Shown: in pieces, positions 8,807-17,603 of the stretch
Layout of the letters: each line of letters begins with the position of its first letter
Numbering within the stretch: the first letter of the stretch is position 1
Assembly (NCBI RefSeq): GCF_036271055.1
Contig: NZ_DATBBJ010000073.1
Span: 441,618-505,617, forward strand
Length of the DNA: 64,000 nucleotides
Origin: Scandinavium sp036271055
GTDB taxonomy: Bacteria; Pseudomonadota; Gammaproteobacteria; Enterobacterales; Enterobacteriaceae
Reading direction: 5' to 3'
Notes under the pieces: model-generated
What the model was told of the DNA's origin: nothing
What the model saw: only the letters and a program-made list of their open reading frames with translations
Database searches by the model: none
Translations under genes and position numbers: made by a program

Positions 8807-9475
8807 TTACGCGTGATAAGTACTAATAATTTCAAGCACGCCGTTAATGATGAACTGCACGCCCATACAGACCAGCAAAAAGCCCATCAGACGGGAAATT
8901 GCTTCGATACCGCCCTTTCCAACCAGACGCATAATCGCCCCGGAACTGCGCAAACAGCCCCACAGGATTATAGCCACCAGCAGGAAAATCAGTGGTGGTG
9001 CGACCCACACTACCCAATCCGGAAAATCCACGCCGTGTTTCACCGTCGATGCCGAACTGATAATCATCGCGATAGTTCCCGGCCCAGCGGTGCTCGGCAT
9101 CGCCAACGGTACAAACGCGATATTGGCGGTCGGCTCGTCTTCAAGTTCTTCGGCTTTATGCCGCGCTTCCAGTGAGTCGTGCGCTTTCTGCTGTGGGAAC
9201 AGCATTTTGAAGCCGATAAAGCCAACAATCAGCCCCCCGGCCATACGCAAACCAGGGATTGAAATCCCAAAGGTGTTCATCACCACCTGGCCGGCGTAAT
9301 ACGCCACCATCATAATGACGAAAACATACACCGACGCCATCAACGACTGGCGGTTACGCTCAGCGTTATTCATGTTCCCGGCAAGCCCAAGGAACAACGC
9401 GACGGTGGTCAGCGGGTTCGCCAACGGTAAAATCACCACCAACCCGAGGCCAACGGCTTTAAACAATTCCAGCAT
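8807..9475 (-). CDS. marC: MarC-family inner membrane protein
   Basis: The ATG at 9475 gives 222 residues starting MLELFKAVGLGLVVILPLAN, matching E. coli MarC; the frame continues 20 codons further upstream without support. It has six hydrophobic segments typical of the MarC/YchE/YhgN family, and the conserved NPLTTVALFLGL and MPSTAGPGTIAMIISSAS motifs. MarC is transcribed away from marRAB across marO. Despite the name it has no proven part in antibiotic resistance; its function is unknown. Confidence 0.95.
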   Translation of the reverse strand: MLELFKAVGLGLVVILPLANPLTTVALFLGLAGNMNNAERNRQSLMASVYVFVIMMVAYYAGQVVMNTFGISIPGLRMAGGLIVGFIGFKMLFPQQKAHDSLEARHKAEELEDEPTANIAFVPLAMPSTAGPGTIAMIISSASTVKHGVDFPDWVVWVAPPLIFLLVAIILWGCLRSSGAIMRLVGKGGIEAISRLMGFLLVCMGVQFIINGVLEIISTYHA

Positions 9476-9639
9476 GACATAACACTCCAGTGATAGCAGT
9501 CGCCTGCTGGCTGAGTATAAGAGCATTATCGCCACGCTGACTATGCCTAATTGTTAGCGATTTTTAATCGCTGTCAGACCATAACAGTCGGTTATCCATC
9601 AAGCGTTTAACGGGCAAAAAGTGTGCCGTGAAGCGTTTT

Positions 9640-9734
9640 AGCAATTCGTGGCATAAGCTTATCCATTCAGTTGACTTATGGTTGCCTGGGCAATAATATC
9701 CCCCGCAACTAAACTACTTGCCAGGGCAACCTTT
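9640..9734 (+). promoter_or_regulatory. marO: marRAB promoter with MarR sites and marbox
   Basis: A marbox-like stretch (AGCAATTCGTGGCATAA, 9640-9656) precedes a promoter with -35 TTGACT (9671-9676), a 17-bp spacer and -10 TAATAT (9694-9699). Two near-identical palindromes bind MarR in E. coli: TTGCCTGGGCAA at 9682-9693 within the spacer, and TTGCCAGGGCAA at 9718-9729 beside the marR ribosome site. Both half-sites are intact in each, so MarR repression and MarA/SoxS/Rob activation should be conserved. Confidence 0.92.
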
Positions 9735-10169
9735 GTGAAAAGCACCAGTGATCTGTTTAACGAAATCATTCCACTTGGTCGCTTGATCCATATGGTCAAC
9801 CAGAAAAAAGATCGTCTTCTGAACGACTATCTGTCGCCAATGGATATCACCGCCTCACAGTTCAAAACGTTGTGTTCGATTCGCTGTGAAGTGTGCATTA
9901 CCCCCGTCGAACTGAAAAAAGCGCTTTCAGTCGATCTCGGTGCTCTGACTCGTATGCTTGACCGCCTGACGTGTAAAGGCTGGATTGAACGTCTACCCAA
10001 CCCGAATGATAAGCGCGGCGTACTGGTGCAATTGACACCGGACGGCGCAGCAATATGTGAACAATGCCACCAACTGGTGGGCCAGAACCTGCATCAGGAA
10101 CTAACAAAAAACTTAACGGTGGATGAGGTCGCAGCCCTTGAGCTTCTGCTCAAGAAAATCCTGCCGTAA
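9735..10169 (+). CDS. marR: Multiple antibiotic resistance repressor MarR
   Basis: The GTG at 9735, preceded by AGGG within MarR site II, gives 144 residues as in E. coli (start MKSTSDLFNEIIPLGRLIHM). The winged-HTH core includes LKKALSVDLGALTRMLDRL and the wing NPNDKRGVLVQL. MarR represses marRAB and is released by phenolic ligands and by copper-driven oxidation of Cys80; the CEQC pair in AAICEQCHQL, whose first cysteine is at the Cys80 region used for disulphide formation or close to it, is present. The longer upstream frame would run through marO and is wrong. First gene of the marRAB operon. Confidence 0.96.
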   Translation: MKSTSDLFNEIIPLGRLIHMVNQKKDRLLNDYLSPMDITASQFKTLCSIRCEVCITPVELKKALSVDLGALTRMLDRLTCKGWIERLPNPNDKRGVLVQLTPDGAAICEQCHQLVGQNLHQELTKNLTVDEVAALELLLKKILP

Positions 10170-10190
10170 ACAGAATAAAGAGGTAAGACG

Positions 10191-10574
10191 ATGTCCAGAC
10201 GTAATACTGACGCTATCACTATTCATAGCATTTTGGACTGGATCGAGAGCAATCTGGAATCGCCACTGTCACTGGAAAAAGTGTCAGAACGCTCCGGTTA
10301 CTCCAAATGGCACCTGCAAAGAATGTTCAAGAAAGAAACAGGGCATTCATTGGGCCAATATATTCGCAGCCGTAAGCTGACTGAAATCGCGCAGCAGCTG
10401 AAGCAAAGTAACGAGCCGATCCTGTATCTGGCTGAACGTTACGGCTTTGAATCCCAGCAGACATTAACGCGCACGTTTAAGAACTATTTCGATGTGCCGC
10501 CGCATAAGTATCGCATGACCAACATGCCCGGCGAGTCGCGTTATCTGATGCCGCTCAACCACTGTAATTGTTAA
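10191..10574 (+). CDS. marA: AraC/XylS-family activator MarA
   Basis: 127 residues, the same length as E. coli MarA and almost identical to it. Two HTH motifs are visible: SLEKVSERSGYSKWHLQRMF (residues about 29-50) and the second around LAERYGFESQQTLTRTF (79-95). It is a monomeric activator that binds marboxes and turns on efflux (acrAB, tolC) and porin-lowering (micF) genes, acting without a ligand; abundance is set by MarR and Lon. It starts 21 bp after marR and is transcribed with it. Confidence 0.97.
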   Translation: MSRRNTDAITIHSILDWIESNLESPLSLEKVSERSGYSKWHLQRMFKKETGHSLGQYIRSRKLTEIAQQLKQSNEPILYLAERYGFESQQTLTRTFKNYFDVPPHKYRMTNMPGESRYLMPLNHCNC

Positions 10575-10603
10575 TCGCCTGCACAAGACGTATCGAGGAA
10601 AAA

Positions 10604-10822
10604 ATGAAACTGTTCGCCTCCGCCGCCCTCACCCTTTTGGTGCTGGTCTCCGGCCAGAGTTTTGCGGAGCAATCCATCAATCCGGCAAATCATGCGACAC
10701 GAGATACCATGATGATGCCTTCAGCCCAGGACCGGTCGCCGTTTGACTTTAACCATATGGGCACTGGCAGTGACAAATCCGACGAACTGGGCGTGCCTTA
10801 CTATAACCGAAACTCCCAGTAA
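10604..10822 (+). CDS. marB: Periplasmic MarB protein
   Basis: The ATG at 10604, with GAGG nine bases upstream, gives 72 residues, the E. coli MarB length. An N-terminal signal peptide (MKLFASAALTLLVLVSGQSF, cleavage near AEQ) is followed by a short diverged stretch and the conserved tail FNHMGTGSDKSDELGVPYYN. MarB is periplasmic and reported to lower marA expression indirectly; mechanism unknown. Last gene of the operon, directly ahead of a strong terminator. Confidence 0.92.
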   Translation: MKLFASAALTLLVLVSGQSFAEQSINPANHATRDTMMMPSAQDRSPFDFNHMGTGSDKSDELGVPYYNRNSQ

Positions 10823-10828
10823 CTCTTT

Positions 10829-10853
10829 TGCCCCGCAGATGCGGGGCTTTTTT
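10829..10853 (+). terminator. marRAB terminator
   Basis: CCCCGC (10831-10836) and GCGGGG (10841-10846) form a perfect 6-bp stem with a 4-base loop followed by a run of six T. It ends the marRAB transcript, seven bases past the marB stop. Confidence 0.88.
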
Positions 10854-10862
10854 CTTCCCGCC

Positions 10863-11762
10863 TTACCCCTGCACCGCCTTCGCCCGACGCACCCGCAAAC
10901 CAAACACGTTAATATACAGCCCCAACATGATGAGCAGCGCGCCCATTAGCTGCAACATTGAGAGCGTTTCGCCAAGTAGCAGCACAGCGCTTGCCATTCC
11001 CACCACCGGCACCAGCAGCGAAAGCGGCGCTACGCGCCAGGTTTCATACCGTCCAAGCAGTGAACCCCAAATTCCATAACCGATGATCGTTGCCACAAAC
11101 GCCAGATACACCAACGACAAAATTGTCGTCAGGTCGATGTTTATCAGGCTTTGCGCCATCGCCGTCGGCCCATCCAGAAGATAAGAAGCCAGCATAAACG
11201 GCAGAATTGGGATCAGCGCACTCCATACCACCAGCGACATCACCGCTGGACGCGCGGCATGCTGCATAATTTTCTTGTTGAAGATATTGCCGCAGGCCCA
11301 GCTAAACGACGCTGCCAGCGTGAGGAAGAAACCGATCATCGCAACATGTTGTCCGTTCAGACTCGCTTCAATCAGCACCAGCACGCCGAATACCGCGAGC
11401 GCAATCCCCGCCAACTGTTTACCCTGCAACCGTTCGCCAAAAACAAATGCGCCCAGAATAATGGTGAAGAAAGCCTGCGCCTGCAGCACCAGCGACGCCA
11501 GGCCTGCGGGCATGCCGAATTTGATCGCACAGAACAGAAACGCAAACTGGCCAAAGCTGATGGTGAGACCATAACCGAGTAAAAGCGTGAGCGGAATTTT
11601 CGGGCGCGCGACAAAGAAAATGGCCGGAAACGCCACCAGCATAAAGCGCAGCCCGGCGAGCATCAGCGGCGGCATATTGTGCAGCCCAAGCTTAATCACC
11701 ACAAAATTGAGTCCCCAGACGATCACCACCAACAGCGCCAACAGCCCATCTTTCCGCGTCAT
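10863..11762 (-). CDS. eamA: O-acetylserine/cysteine exporter EamA
   Basis: 299 residues with ten hydrophobic segments in two EamA (DMT-superfamily) repeats, starting MTRKDGLLALLVVIVWGLNF, as in E. coli EamA (YdeD), which exports cysteine-pathway metabolites. LLGRYETWRVAPLSLLVPVV in the second repeat is the most conserved stretch. It converges on marRAB and is divergent from ydeE across a 191-bp gap, the E. coli arrangement. Confidence 0.94.
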   Translation of the reverse strand: MTRKDGLLALLVVIVWGLNFVVIKLGLHNMPPLMLAGLRFMLVAFPAIFFVARPKIPLTLLLGYGLTISFGQFAFLFCAIKFGMPAGLASLVLQAQAFFTIILGAFVFGERLQGKQLAGIALAVFGVLVLIEASLNGQHVAMIGFFLTLAASFSWACGNIFNKKIMQHAARPAVMSLVVWSALIPILPFMLASYLLDGPTAMAQSLINIDLTTILSLVYLAFVATIIGYGIWGSLLGRYETWRVAPLSLLVPVVGMASAVLLLGETLSMLQLMGALLIMLGLYINVFGLRVRRAKAVQG

Positions 11763-11953
11763 ACCCGCCTCTGAATGATTAAATTTTTGTAAACAGATTC
11801 AAGGTAGCGAAAAACGCAGTCGAGGAACAGATCATTATTTTTGGCAGGGAGACAAGGCACTTGCAGATAAATTGGGATCTATACAACGTCCGAAGGTCAT
11901 GATAATTGTGATAACTCACAAAAAAATAACACGCGTCATTATCGGGCAGGAAA

Positions 11954-13147
11954 ATGAATCCCTCTGTTAAACGTTCAACCTCAGCATTGCTGGCGTCGTC
12001 GTTGCTGTTAACTATTGGTCGCGGTGCCACGCTGCCATTTATGACCATTTACCTTACGCGCCAGTATGGCATGAGCGTCGAGGCTATAGGCTATGCACTC
12101 ACCATTGCGCTCACTGTCGGCGTTGTTTTCAGCCTGGGCTTTGGCATTCTGGCTGATAAATTCGATAAAAAGCGTTACATGATCGTGTCGATCCTGGCGT
12201 TTATTGCCGGGTTTGCTGCGATCCCACTGGTGCATAGCGTCACCCTGGTGGTGTTTTTCTTTTCGCTTATCAACTGTGCGTACTCCGTCTTTTCAACGGT
12301 GCTAAAAGCCTGGTTTGCCGATGTGCTGAGCGTCGGTGAAAAGGCGCGCATTTTCTCGCTTAACTACAGTTTTTTGAATATAGGCTGGACGGTCGGACCA
12401 CCGATTGGCACCTGGCTTGTCATGTACAGCCTGCAGTTGCCGTTCTGGCTGGCAGCCGTATGTGCCGCATTCCCGCTGGTGTTTATTCAGTTTTACGTGC
12501 AACGCGCGGTGGAAAGCGGTGAAGAAAAAGTGGCCACCGTCTGGCAGCCGTCAGTTTTATTGAAAGATAAAGCGCTATTCTGGTTTACCCTTTCCGGTCT
12601 GCTGGCCTCATACGTTGGTGGCTCGTTCGCCACCTGCATCTCTCAGTATGTGCTGACGGTGGCCGATGACGCCGATTTCGCGCAGAAAGTGGTGTCTGTG
12701 GTATTACCGGTAAATGCCATCGTGGTGGTGAGTTTACAATATTTTGTCGGACGTAAGATTACCGCCAGTAATATTCGCCCGCTGATGGCGATCGGCACGC
12801 TTTGCTTCCTGCTGGGACTCGGCGGTTTTATCTTCTCGGGTGAAAACCTGATCTATTGGGGCGTTGCCGCAGCCGTGTTTACCATTGGCGAAATTATCTA
12901 TGCGCCCGGGGAATACATGCTGATCGACAATATTGCTCCGCCGGGTATGAAGGCCAGCTATTTCTCAGCACAGGCATTAGGCTGGCTCGGCGCCGCAGCT
13001 AACCCAATGATAACTGGTATTATTCTCAGCACCTGGCCCGCCTGGACGCTGTTCGCCGTCATGATGCTGGCAATAGTCCTGGTCTGGCTGATGATCCTGC
13101 GCGGTATGAGCGTTAAAGCGTGGGATGGCGCGCTAAAAACCGCCTGA
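11954..13147 (+). CDS. ydeE: MFS transporter YdeE (dipeptide/peptide exporter)
   Basis: 397 residues, 12 predicted membrane helices, beginning MNPSVKRSTSALLASSLLLT. The RGATLPFMTIYL and GILADKFDKKRYM motifs (loop 2-3) and EIIYAPGEYMLIDNIAPP match E. coli YdeE, an inner-membrane MFS member implicated in dipeptide export and arabinose efflux. Its start is preceded by GGCAGGAAA. Confidence 0.92.
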   Translation: MNPSVKRSTSALLASSLLLTIGRGATLPFMTIYLTRQYGMSVEAIGYALTIALTVGVVFSLGFGILADKFDKKRYMIVSILAFIAGFAAIPLVHSVTLVVFFFSLINCAYSVFSTVLKAWFADVLSVGEKARIFSLNYSFLNIGWTVGPPIGTWLVMYSLQLPFWLAAVCAAFPLVFIQFYVQRAVESGEEKVATVWQPSVLLKDKALFWFTLSGLLASYVGGSFATCISQYVLTVADDADFAQKVVSVVLPVNAIVVVSLQYFVGRKITASNIRPLMAIGTLCFLLGLGGFIFSGENLIYWGVAAAVFTIGEIIYAPGEYMLIDNIAPPGMKASYFSAQALGWLGAAANPMITGIILSTWPAWTLFAVMMLAIVLVWLMILRGMSVKAWDGALKTA

Positions 13148-13151
13148 ACCG

Positions 13152-13988
13152 TTAGTTCGCGCGAGTAGCGCTGGCCGCCACCCAGCGCTGAACTTTATTC
13201 AGGCTTTCCTCCGTCGCCGGGTTGAACACCATCATGGTGAGATCGGGCCGCCCTTCGACTGAGAACGTCGAAAACTCCAGTTCAATCGCGCCCATCTGCG
13301 GATGGTGCAACCTTTTTACCCCTTCGCCATGCCCCGCGACATCGTTATTACGCCAGTATTTCGCAAAATCAGCGCTCTGTTCTGACAACTCCGCCACCAG
13401 TCTGTCAATTTCCTGAGAAGCCCCCGCTCGCGCGGCATCAGCGCGAAATGCATTCACAATTAATCGTGCCACACCTTCCCAATCCTCCTGCACGTGCCGG
13501 GCTTCCGGGTCGGTAAACAACAATCGCAAAATATTACGCCGCTCTCGCGGAAGCTGAGCGTAATCTTTTATCACGATTGCTGCCGGACGATTCCACGCCA
13601 CCACATCCCAGGTCGAGGTTTTGATAATGGCTGGAATGGTGAAGCTGTCGAGCACCCGTTGCAGGCGTGGCGTAATATTATCGGAAGCATTGAAACGTGT
13701 TTCGGGCGGATGCCCGAAGGCCAGAATAAACAAGTGATCCCGTTCGGGTGACGTCAGTCGTAATCCACTGGCGATACGGTCCAGCACCTCACGTGACGGT
13801 GCGCCCCCACGGCCTTGCTCGAGCCAGGTGTACCAGGTCGGACTAATGCTGGCGAGCTGCGCCACTTCTTCACGACGTAAACCCGGCGTACGGCGACGCC
13901 CCGACGTAAAACCAAACGAAGTCGGATCCAGCCCCAAACGACGAGCGCGTAAAAAATCTCCCAGCGGGTTTTCGGAAAGTAGCGTCAT
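13152..13988 (-). CDS. XRE-type regulator with MmyB-like ligand domain
   Basis: 278 residues. The N-terminal HTH (about 10-85) contains RRRTPGLRREEVAQLASISP and WYTWLEQGRG, hallmark of the MmyB family, and the C-terminal part (about 105-270) is the MmyB-like ligand-binding domain (WDVVAWNRPA, HPQMGAIELEFSTFSVEG). Such regulators usually repress an adjacent divergent oxidoreductase; here an SDR-type gene starts 97 bp away on the other strand. The ligand, suspected in the family to be a fatty acid, is not shown. Confidence 0.88.
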   Translation of the reverse strand: MTLLSENPLGDFLRARRLGLDPTSFGFTSGRRRTPGLRREEVAQLASISPTWYTWLEQGRGGAPSREVLDRIASGLRLTSPERDHLFILAFGHPPETRFNASDNITPRLQRVLDSFTIPAIIKTSTWDVVAWNRPAAIVIKDYAQLPRERRNILRLLFTDPEARHVQEDWEGVARLIVNAFRADAARAGASQEIDRLVAELSEQSADFAKYWRNNDVAGHGEGVKRLHHPQMGAIELEFSTFSVEGRPDLTMMVFNPATEESLNKVQRWVAASATRAN

Positions 13989-14085
13989 AAATAACCTGTT
14001 AGTGTTTATACCCTGATAATGTCACTACTTTAATAGTAATAGGTTCGGGCGTACGCTGTCGTTAAATTCTTTCAGGAGGTTAGCT

Positions 14086-14982
14086 ATGCGTATTTTTGTG
14101 ACTGGAGCGACGGGTTTTATTGGCTCAAGAGTGGTATCGAATCTTCTGGCAGGCGGTCATCAGGTGACAGGTCTGGTGCGCTCTGATAAAGCCGCAAGTA
14201 AATTGACGGACGCAGGCGCAACGGCACAGTTTGGTTCGCTGGAGGATCCGCAAAGCTGGCTGCGCGCAATTGAAAACTGCGATGCGGTTATCCACACCGC
14301 GTTTGACCATGACTTCAACCATTTTGTCGCCAACTGCGAAAAAGATCGTCGCGTTATTGCCGCTATTGGATCGGTGTTAAAAGGCAGTCAACGCCCATTT
14401 ATCATCACCTCAGGCACTGCGATGGGCGATGACGACAGCGGTCAACCCGCTCGTGAGCAGAATTTTAATCCAGCTCATCCTAACCCACGCGTAGCGTCGG
14501 AGCTGGAAGGACAGATTCTGTTGGAGCAAGGCATTGACGTGCGCGTTGTACGCTTGCCGCAGGTGCATAATACCGAGCGTCAAGGTTTGATCAGTTACTA
14601 CATCCCGCAGGCAAAGGAAAAAGGCGTGGCGGCGTATATCAATGAGGGGCGAAACGCGTGGTGTGCGGCCAATGTTGACGACGTTGCCAACCTGTATGTG
14701 AAAGTGCTGGAACACGGCGAGTCAGGTAAGCGTTATCACGCGGTAGCCGAAGAAAGTATCTCATCGCGTCAGATCGCCGACGTGGTGGCGAAGGGCCTCG
14801 GTGTGCCGACAGCGTCATTGAAACAAGAGCAGGCCGCAGAACACTTTGGCTGGTTTGCCGCCTTCGCCAGCATGGATTTACGCGCCAGCGGCGAATGGAC
14901 GCGTCAGCAGTTGAACTGGCAACCGAACGGGGCAGGTTTGCTCGATGATTTGCGTAATATGGATTATTCCGCTTTGGCGTAA
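14086..14982 (+). CDS. NAD(P)-binding SDR/epimerase-like oxidoreductase
   Basis: 298 residues with the Rossmann glycine motif TGATGFIG at residues 7-14 and the dinucleotide strand CDAVIHTAFDHD near residue 65; it belongs to the extended/atypical SDR (3-beta-HSD/epimerase-like) group. A strong AGGAGG lies ahead of the ATG. I cannot point to a canonical YxxxK pair (HNTERQGLISYYIPQAKEKG is the nearest region), so catalysis may follow an atypical SDR scheme. Divergent from the MmyB-type regulator, its probable controller. Substrate unknown. Confidence 0.82.
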   Translation: MRIFVTGATGFIGSRVVSNLLAGGHQVTGLVRSDKAASKLTDAGATAQFGSLEDPQSWLRAIENCDAVIHTAFDHDFNHFVANCEKDRRVIAAIGSVLKGSQRPFIITSGTAMGDDDSGQPAREQNFNPAHPNPRVASELEGQILLEQGIDVRVVRLPQVHNTERQGLISYYIPQAKEKGVAAYINEGRNAWCAANVDDVANLYVKVLEHGESGKRYHAVAEESISSRQIADVVAKGLGVPTASLKQEQAAEHFGWFAAFASMDLRASGEWTRQQLNWQPNGAGLLDDLRNMDYSALA

Positions 14983-14989
14983 TCACCCC

Positions 14990-15019
14990 GCCCGGTGATG
15001 CAATTCAGCGCCACCGGGC
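14990..15019. terminator. Hairpin between converging SDR and urtE genes
   Basis: GCCCGGT (14990-14996) pairs with ACCGGGC (15013-15019). It sits between two converging genes and has no good T tract on either side, so it could be a weak bidirectional terminator or a single REP-like unit. Confidence 0.4.
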
Positions 15020-15024
15020 AAGTC

Positions 15025-15723
15025 CTAAATCGTCACCATCCCGCGCACACCGTCGATCTCCATATTCTCTCCTCGCCCTTGTTGCACAATCGTTCCGCGC
15101 GACATCACCAGATACTGATCCGCCAGCTCTGCCGCGAAATCATAAAATTGTTCAACCAGCAGGATCGCCATATCACCGCGACGAGCAAGCTGGCGAATCA
15201 CTTCGCCAATTTCTTTGATCACCGACGGCTGAATGCCTTCTGTCGGTTCATCCAGAATTAATAGTTGAGGACGACTTGCCAGCGCGCGGCCTATCGCCAG
15301 TTGTTGTTGCTGACCGCCAGAGAGATCGCCGCCCCGCCGCTGTTTCATTGCCCGCAATACCGGGAACAATTGGTAAATTTCTTCCGGCACAATACGCGCC
15401 TCATGTGCCGAAAAGCGCGACATCCCCAGCAGCAGATTTTCCTCCACCGTTAGACGCGGGAAAATCTCGCGCCCCTGCGGCACATAAGCGATACCCGCCT
15501 GCACACGCTGGTGCGGCTTACGGTGAGTAATGACATTTTCTTGCCAACTTACACTGCCGCTTTTGGCCGGGATCAGCCCCATCAGGCATTTGAGCAACGT
15601 GGTTTTGCCTGCGCCGTTGCGGCCCAACAGACAGGTGATTTCGCCCGGTTGTGCATTAAAGCTCACGCCACGCAGAATGTGGCTGCCGCTGTAATATTGA
15701 TGCAGTTCCTGAACCTGTAACAT
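15025..15723 (-). CDS. urtE: Urea ABC transporter ATP-binding subunit UrtE
   Basis: 232 residues of a LivF-like ATPase: Walker A GRNGAGKTT (about 34-42), signature LSGGQQQQLAIGRAL, Walker B LLILDEPTEG and switch-histidine region replaced by LLVEQFYDFA as usual for branched-chain-type ATPases. The QPSVIKEIGEVI stretch is characteristic of UrtE. It pairs with UrtD in the cytoplasm to drive urea import. Last gene of urtABCDE, nine bases after urtD. Confidence 0.93.
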   Translation of the reverse strand: MLQVQELHQYYSGSHILRGVSFNAQPGEITCLLGRNGAGKTTLLKCLMGLIPAKSGSVSWQENVITHRKPHQRVQAGIAYVPQGREIFPRLTVEENLLLGMSRFSAHEARIVPEEIYQLFPVLRAMKQRRGGDLSGGQQQQLAIGRALASRPQLLILDEPTEGIQPSVIKEIGEVIRQLARRGDMAILLVEQFYDFAAELADQYLVMSRGTIVQQGRGENMEIDGVRGMVTI

Positions 15724-15732
15724 CGTTACTCC

Positions 15733-16530
15733 TTAGCGTCCGAGATAAACTTCAATCACCTGCTCGTTGGCCTGCACTTCACGCAGCGATCCCTCTGCCA
15801 GCACCTGGCCCTGATGCAGCACCGTCACGCGATCGGCAATGGTTTCGACAAAACCCATATCATGTTCGACCACCATCAGTGAATGCCGCCCGGATAGCGT
15901 GCGAAACAACTCTGCGGTGTATTCGGTTTCGGCGTCAGTCATGCCTGCCGCCGGTTCGTCGAGTAACAACAAATGCGGTTCCTGTACCAGTAACATGCCG
16001 ATTTCCAGAAACTGTTTTTGCCCGTGGGAAAGCAATCCCGCACGCCTGGCCCGTTCACCTTCAAGACGTAAAAGTTGCAGCACATCATCGATACGATCTT
16101 GTTGTTCTCCGGAGATTTTTGCCCGCAAACTCGCCCACACCGATTTATCGCCACGCATCGCCAGTTCGAGGTTTTCCGCCACCGTAAGTGCCTCAAACAC
16201 CGTCGGTTTCTGGAATTTTCGCCCGATGCCCTGACGCGCAATGGCAATGGGATCAAGCGCGGTCAGATCGACAGACTGATCGTAAATCGCCCTGCCGCTT
16301 TGCGGCCGTGTTTTGCCGGTGATCACGTCCATTAGCGTAGTTTTTCCCGCACCGTTTGGCCCAATCACGCAACGCAGTTCGCCCACGCCGATATTCAGCG
16401 ACAGATCGGTTAACGCCTGAAAGCCGTCGAAATTAACGTTAATATTTTCCAGTTGCAGCACCGGATCGGTTTGCTCGCGGTAACGATCCCCGGGCAACTG
16501 ACGGGTAAAGAGTCCTTCATCGGGTTGCAT
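15733..16530 (-). CDS. urtD: Urea ABC transporter ATP-binding subunit UrtD
   Basis: 265 residues of a LivG-like ATPase: Walker A GPNGAGKTT, signature LSHGQKQFLEIGMLL, Walker B LLLLDEPAAGMTDAE, switch region LMVVEHDMGFVETI. The histidine in place of the usual second G of the signature is normal for UrtD. Its start codon overlaps the urtC stop by one base (16530), implying tight translational coupling. Confidence 0.93.
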   Translation of the reverse strand: MQPDEGLFTRQLPGDRYREQTDPVLQLENINVNFDGFQALTDLSLNIGVGELRCVIGPNGAGKTTLMDVITGKTRPQSGRAIYDQSVDLTALDPIAIARQGIGRKFQKPTVFEALTVAENLELAMRGDKSVWASLRAKISGEQQDRIDDVLQLLRLEGERARRAGLLSHGQKQFLEIGMLLVQEPHLLLLDEPAAGMTDAETEYTAELFRTLSGRHSLMVVEHDMGFVETIADRVTVLHQGQVLAEGSLREVQANEQVIEVYLGR

Positions 16531-17603
16531 TATTTGTCTCCTTTACGCAGCAAGCCGATCACACCGCGCGGCAGGAACAGCGTCACCACAATGAAAATCA
16601 GGCCGAGGAATAACTGCCAGTATTCAGGCATCGCAACGGTGAAGAAGCTTTTGGCGCCATTCACCAATGCCGCGCCTAAAATCGGACCAACCAGTGTGCC
16701 GCGCCCACCGAGCGCCACCCAGATAGCGGCTTCAATTGAGTTAGTCGGCGACATTTCACCGGGGTTGATAATCCCGACTTGCGGCACATACAGTGCACCT
16801 GCCAAGCCACACAACACCGCGGAAAGCGTCCATACCAGCAGTTTAAAACCACGCGGATCGTAGCCGCAGAACATCAGCCTGTTTTCCGCATCGCGTACCG
16901 CTGTCAGAATGCGGCCGAATTTACTGCGCGCCAGTGCAAAACCGATCGCAAGCGTCGCCAGTAACAACAGCACCGTTGCCAAAAACAATGCTGCACGCGT
17001 GCTCGTTGCGGTGACAGAGAAACCGAGAATGGTGGTAAATCCGGTGAAGCCGTTGTTGCCGCCAAAGCCGGTTTCATTACGGAAAAACAGCAGCATGCCA
17101 GCGTACGTCAGCGCCTGCGTCATGATCGAGAAATAGACACCTTTGATTTTCGAGCGGAAAGCAAACCAGCCAAAAATCAGCGCCAGCAAACCCGGGACCA
17201 GCATCACCAGTAACATCGCCCAGGCAAAATGCTGCGTTCCCCACCAGAACCACGGCAACTCATTCCACGACAAAAATGACATAAACGCCGGGAGACCATC
17301 GCCCGATGCCTGACGCATCAGGTACATGCCCATGGCGTAGCCGCCTAATGCGAAGAACAATCCGTGTCCGAGCGACAACATACCCGCGTATCCCCACACC
17401 AGATCGAGCGCCACCGCGACGACCGCATAGCAGAGGATTTTGCCGACCAGCGTCAGCGTCCAGGTGGAAACCGCCAGCGGATGTGTGGCGGGTAAAAGCG
17501 CAAGAAACGGGATAATCAGCAGCGCCAGTACCAGCACACCGCCCACCCAGCGCAGTGGTCGCGGTGCCCGACGTGCAAGCGTTAACGTTAATGGCTGGCT
17601 CAT
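16530..17603 (-). CDS. urtC: Urea ABC transporter permease UrtC
   Basis: 357 residues, a LivM-like inner-membrane permease with about 9-10 hydrophobic segments. The conserved coupling region is SKFGRILTAVRDAENRLMFC and the GYAGMLSLGHGLFFALGGYA segment is typical of UrtC. It overlaps both neighbours by one base (17603 with urtB, 16530 with urtD). With UrtB it forms the urea channel. Confidence 0.93.
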   Translation of the reverse strand: MSQPLTLTLARRAPRPLRWVGGVLVLALLIIPFLALLPATHPLAVSTWTLTLVGKILCYAVVAVALDLVWGYAGMLSLGHGLFFALGGYAMGMYLMRQASGDGLPAFMSFLSWNELPWFWWGTQHFAWAMLLVMLVPGLLALIFGWFAFRSKIKGVYFSIMTQALTYAGMLLFFRNETGFGGNNGFTGFTTILGFSVTATSTRAALFLATVLLLLATLAIGFALARSKFGRILTAVRDAENRLMFCGYDPRGFKLLVWTLSAVLCGLAGALYVPQVGIINPGEMSPTNSIEAAIWVALGGRGTLVGPILGAALVNGAKSFFTVAMPEYWQLFLGLIFIVVTLFLPRGVIGLLRKGDK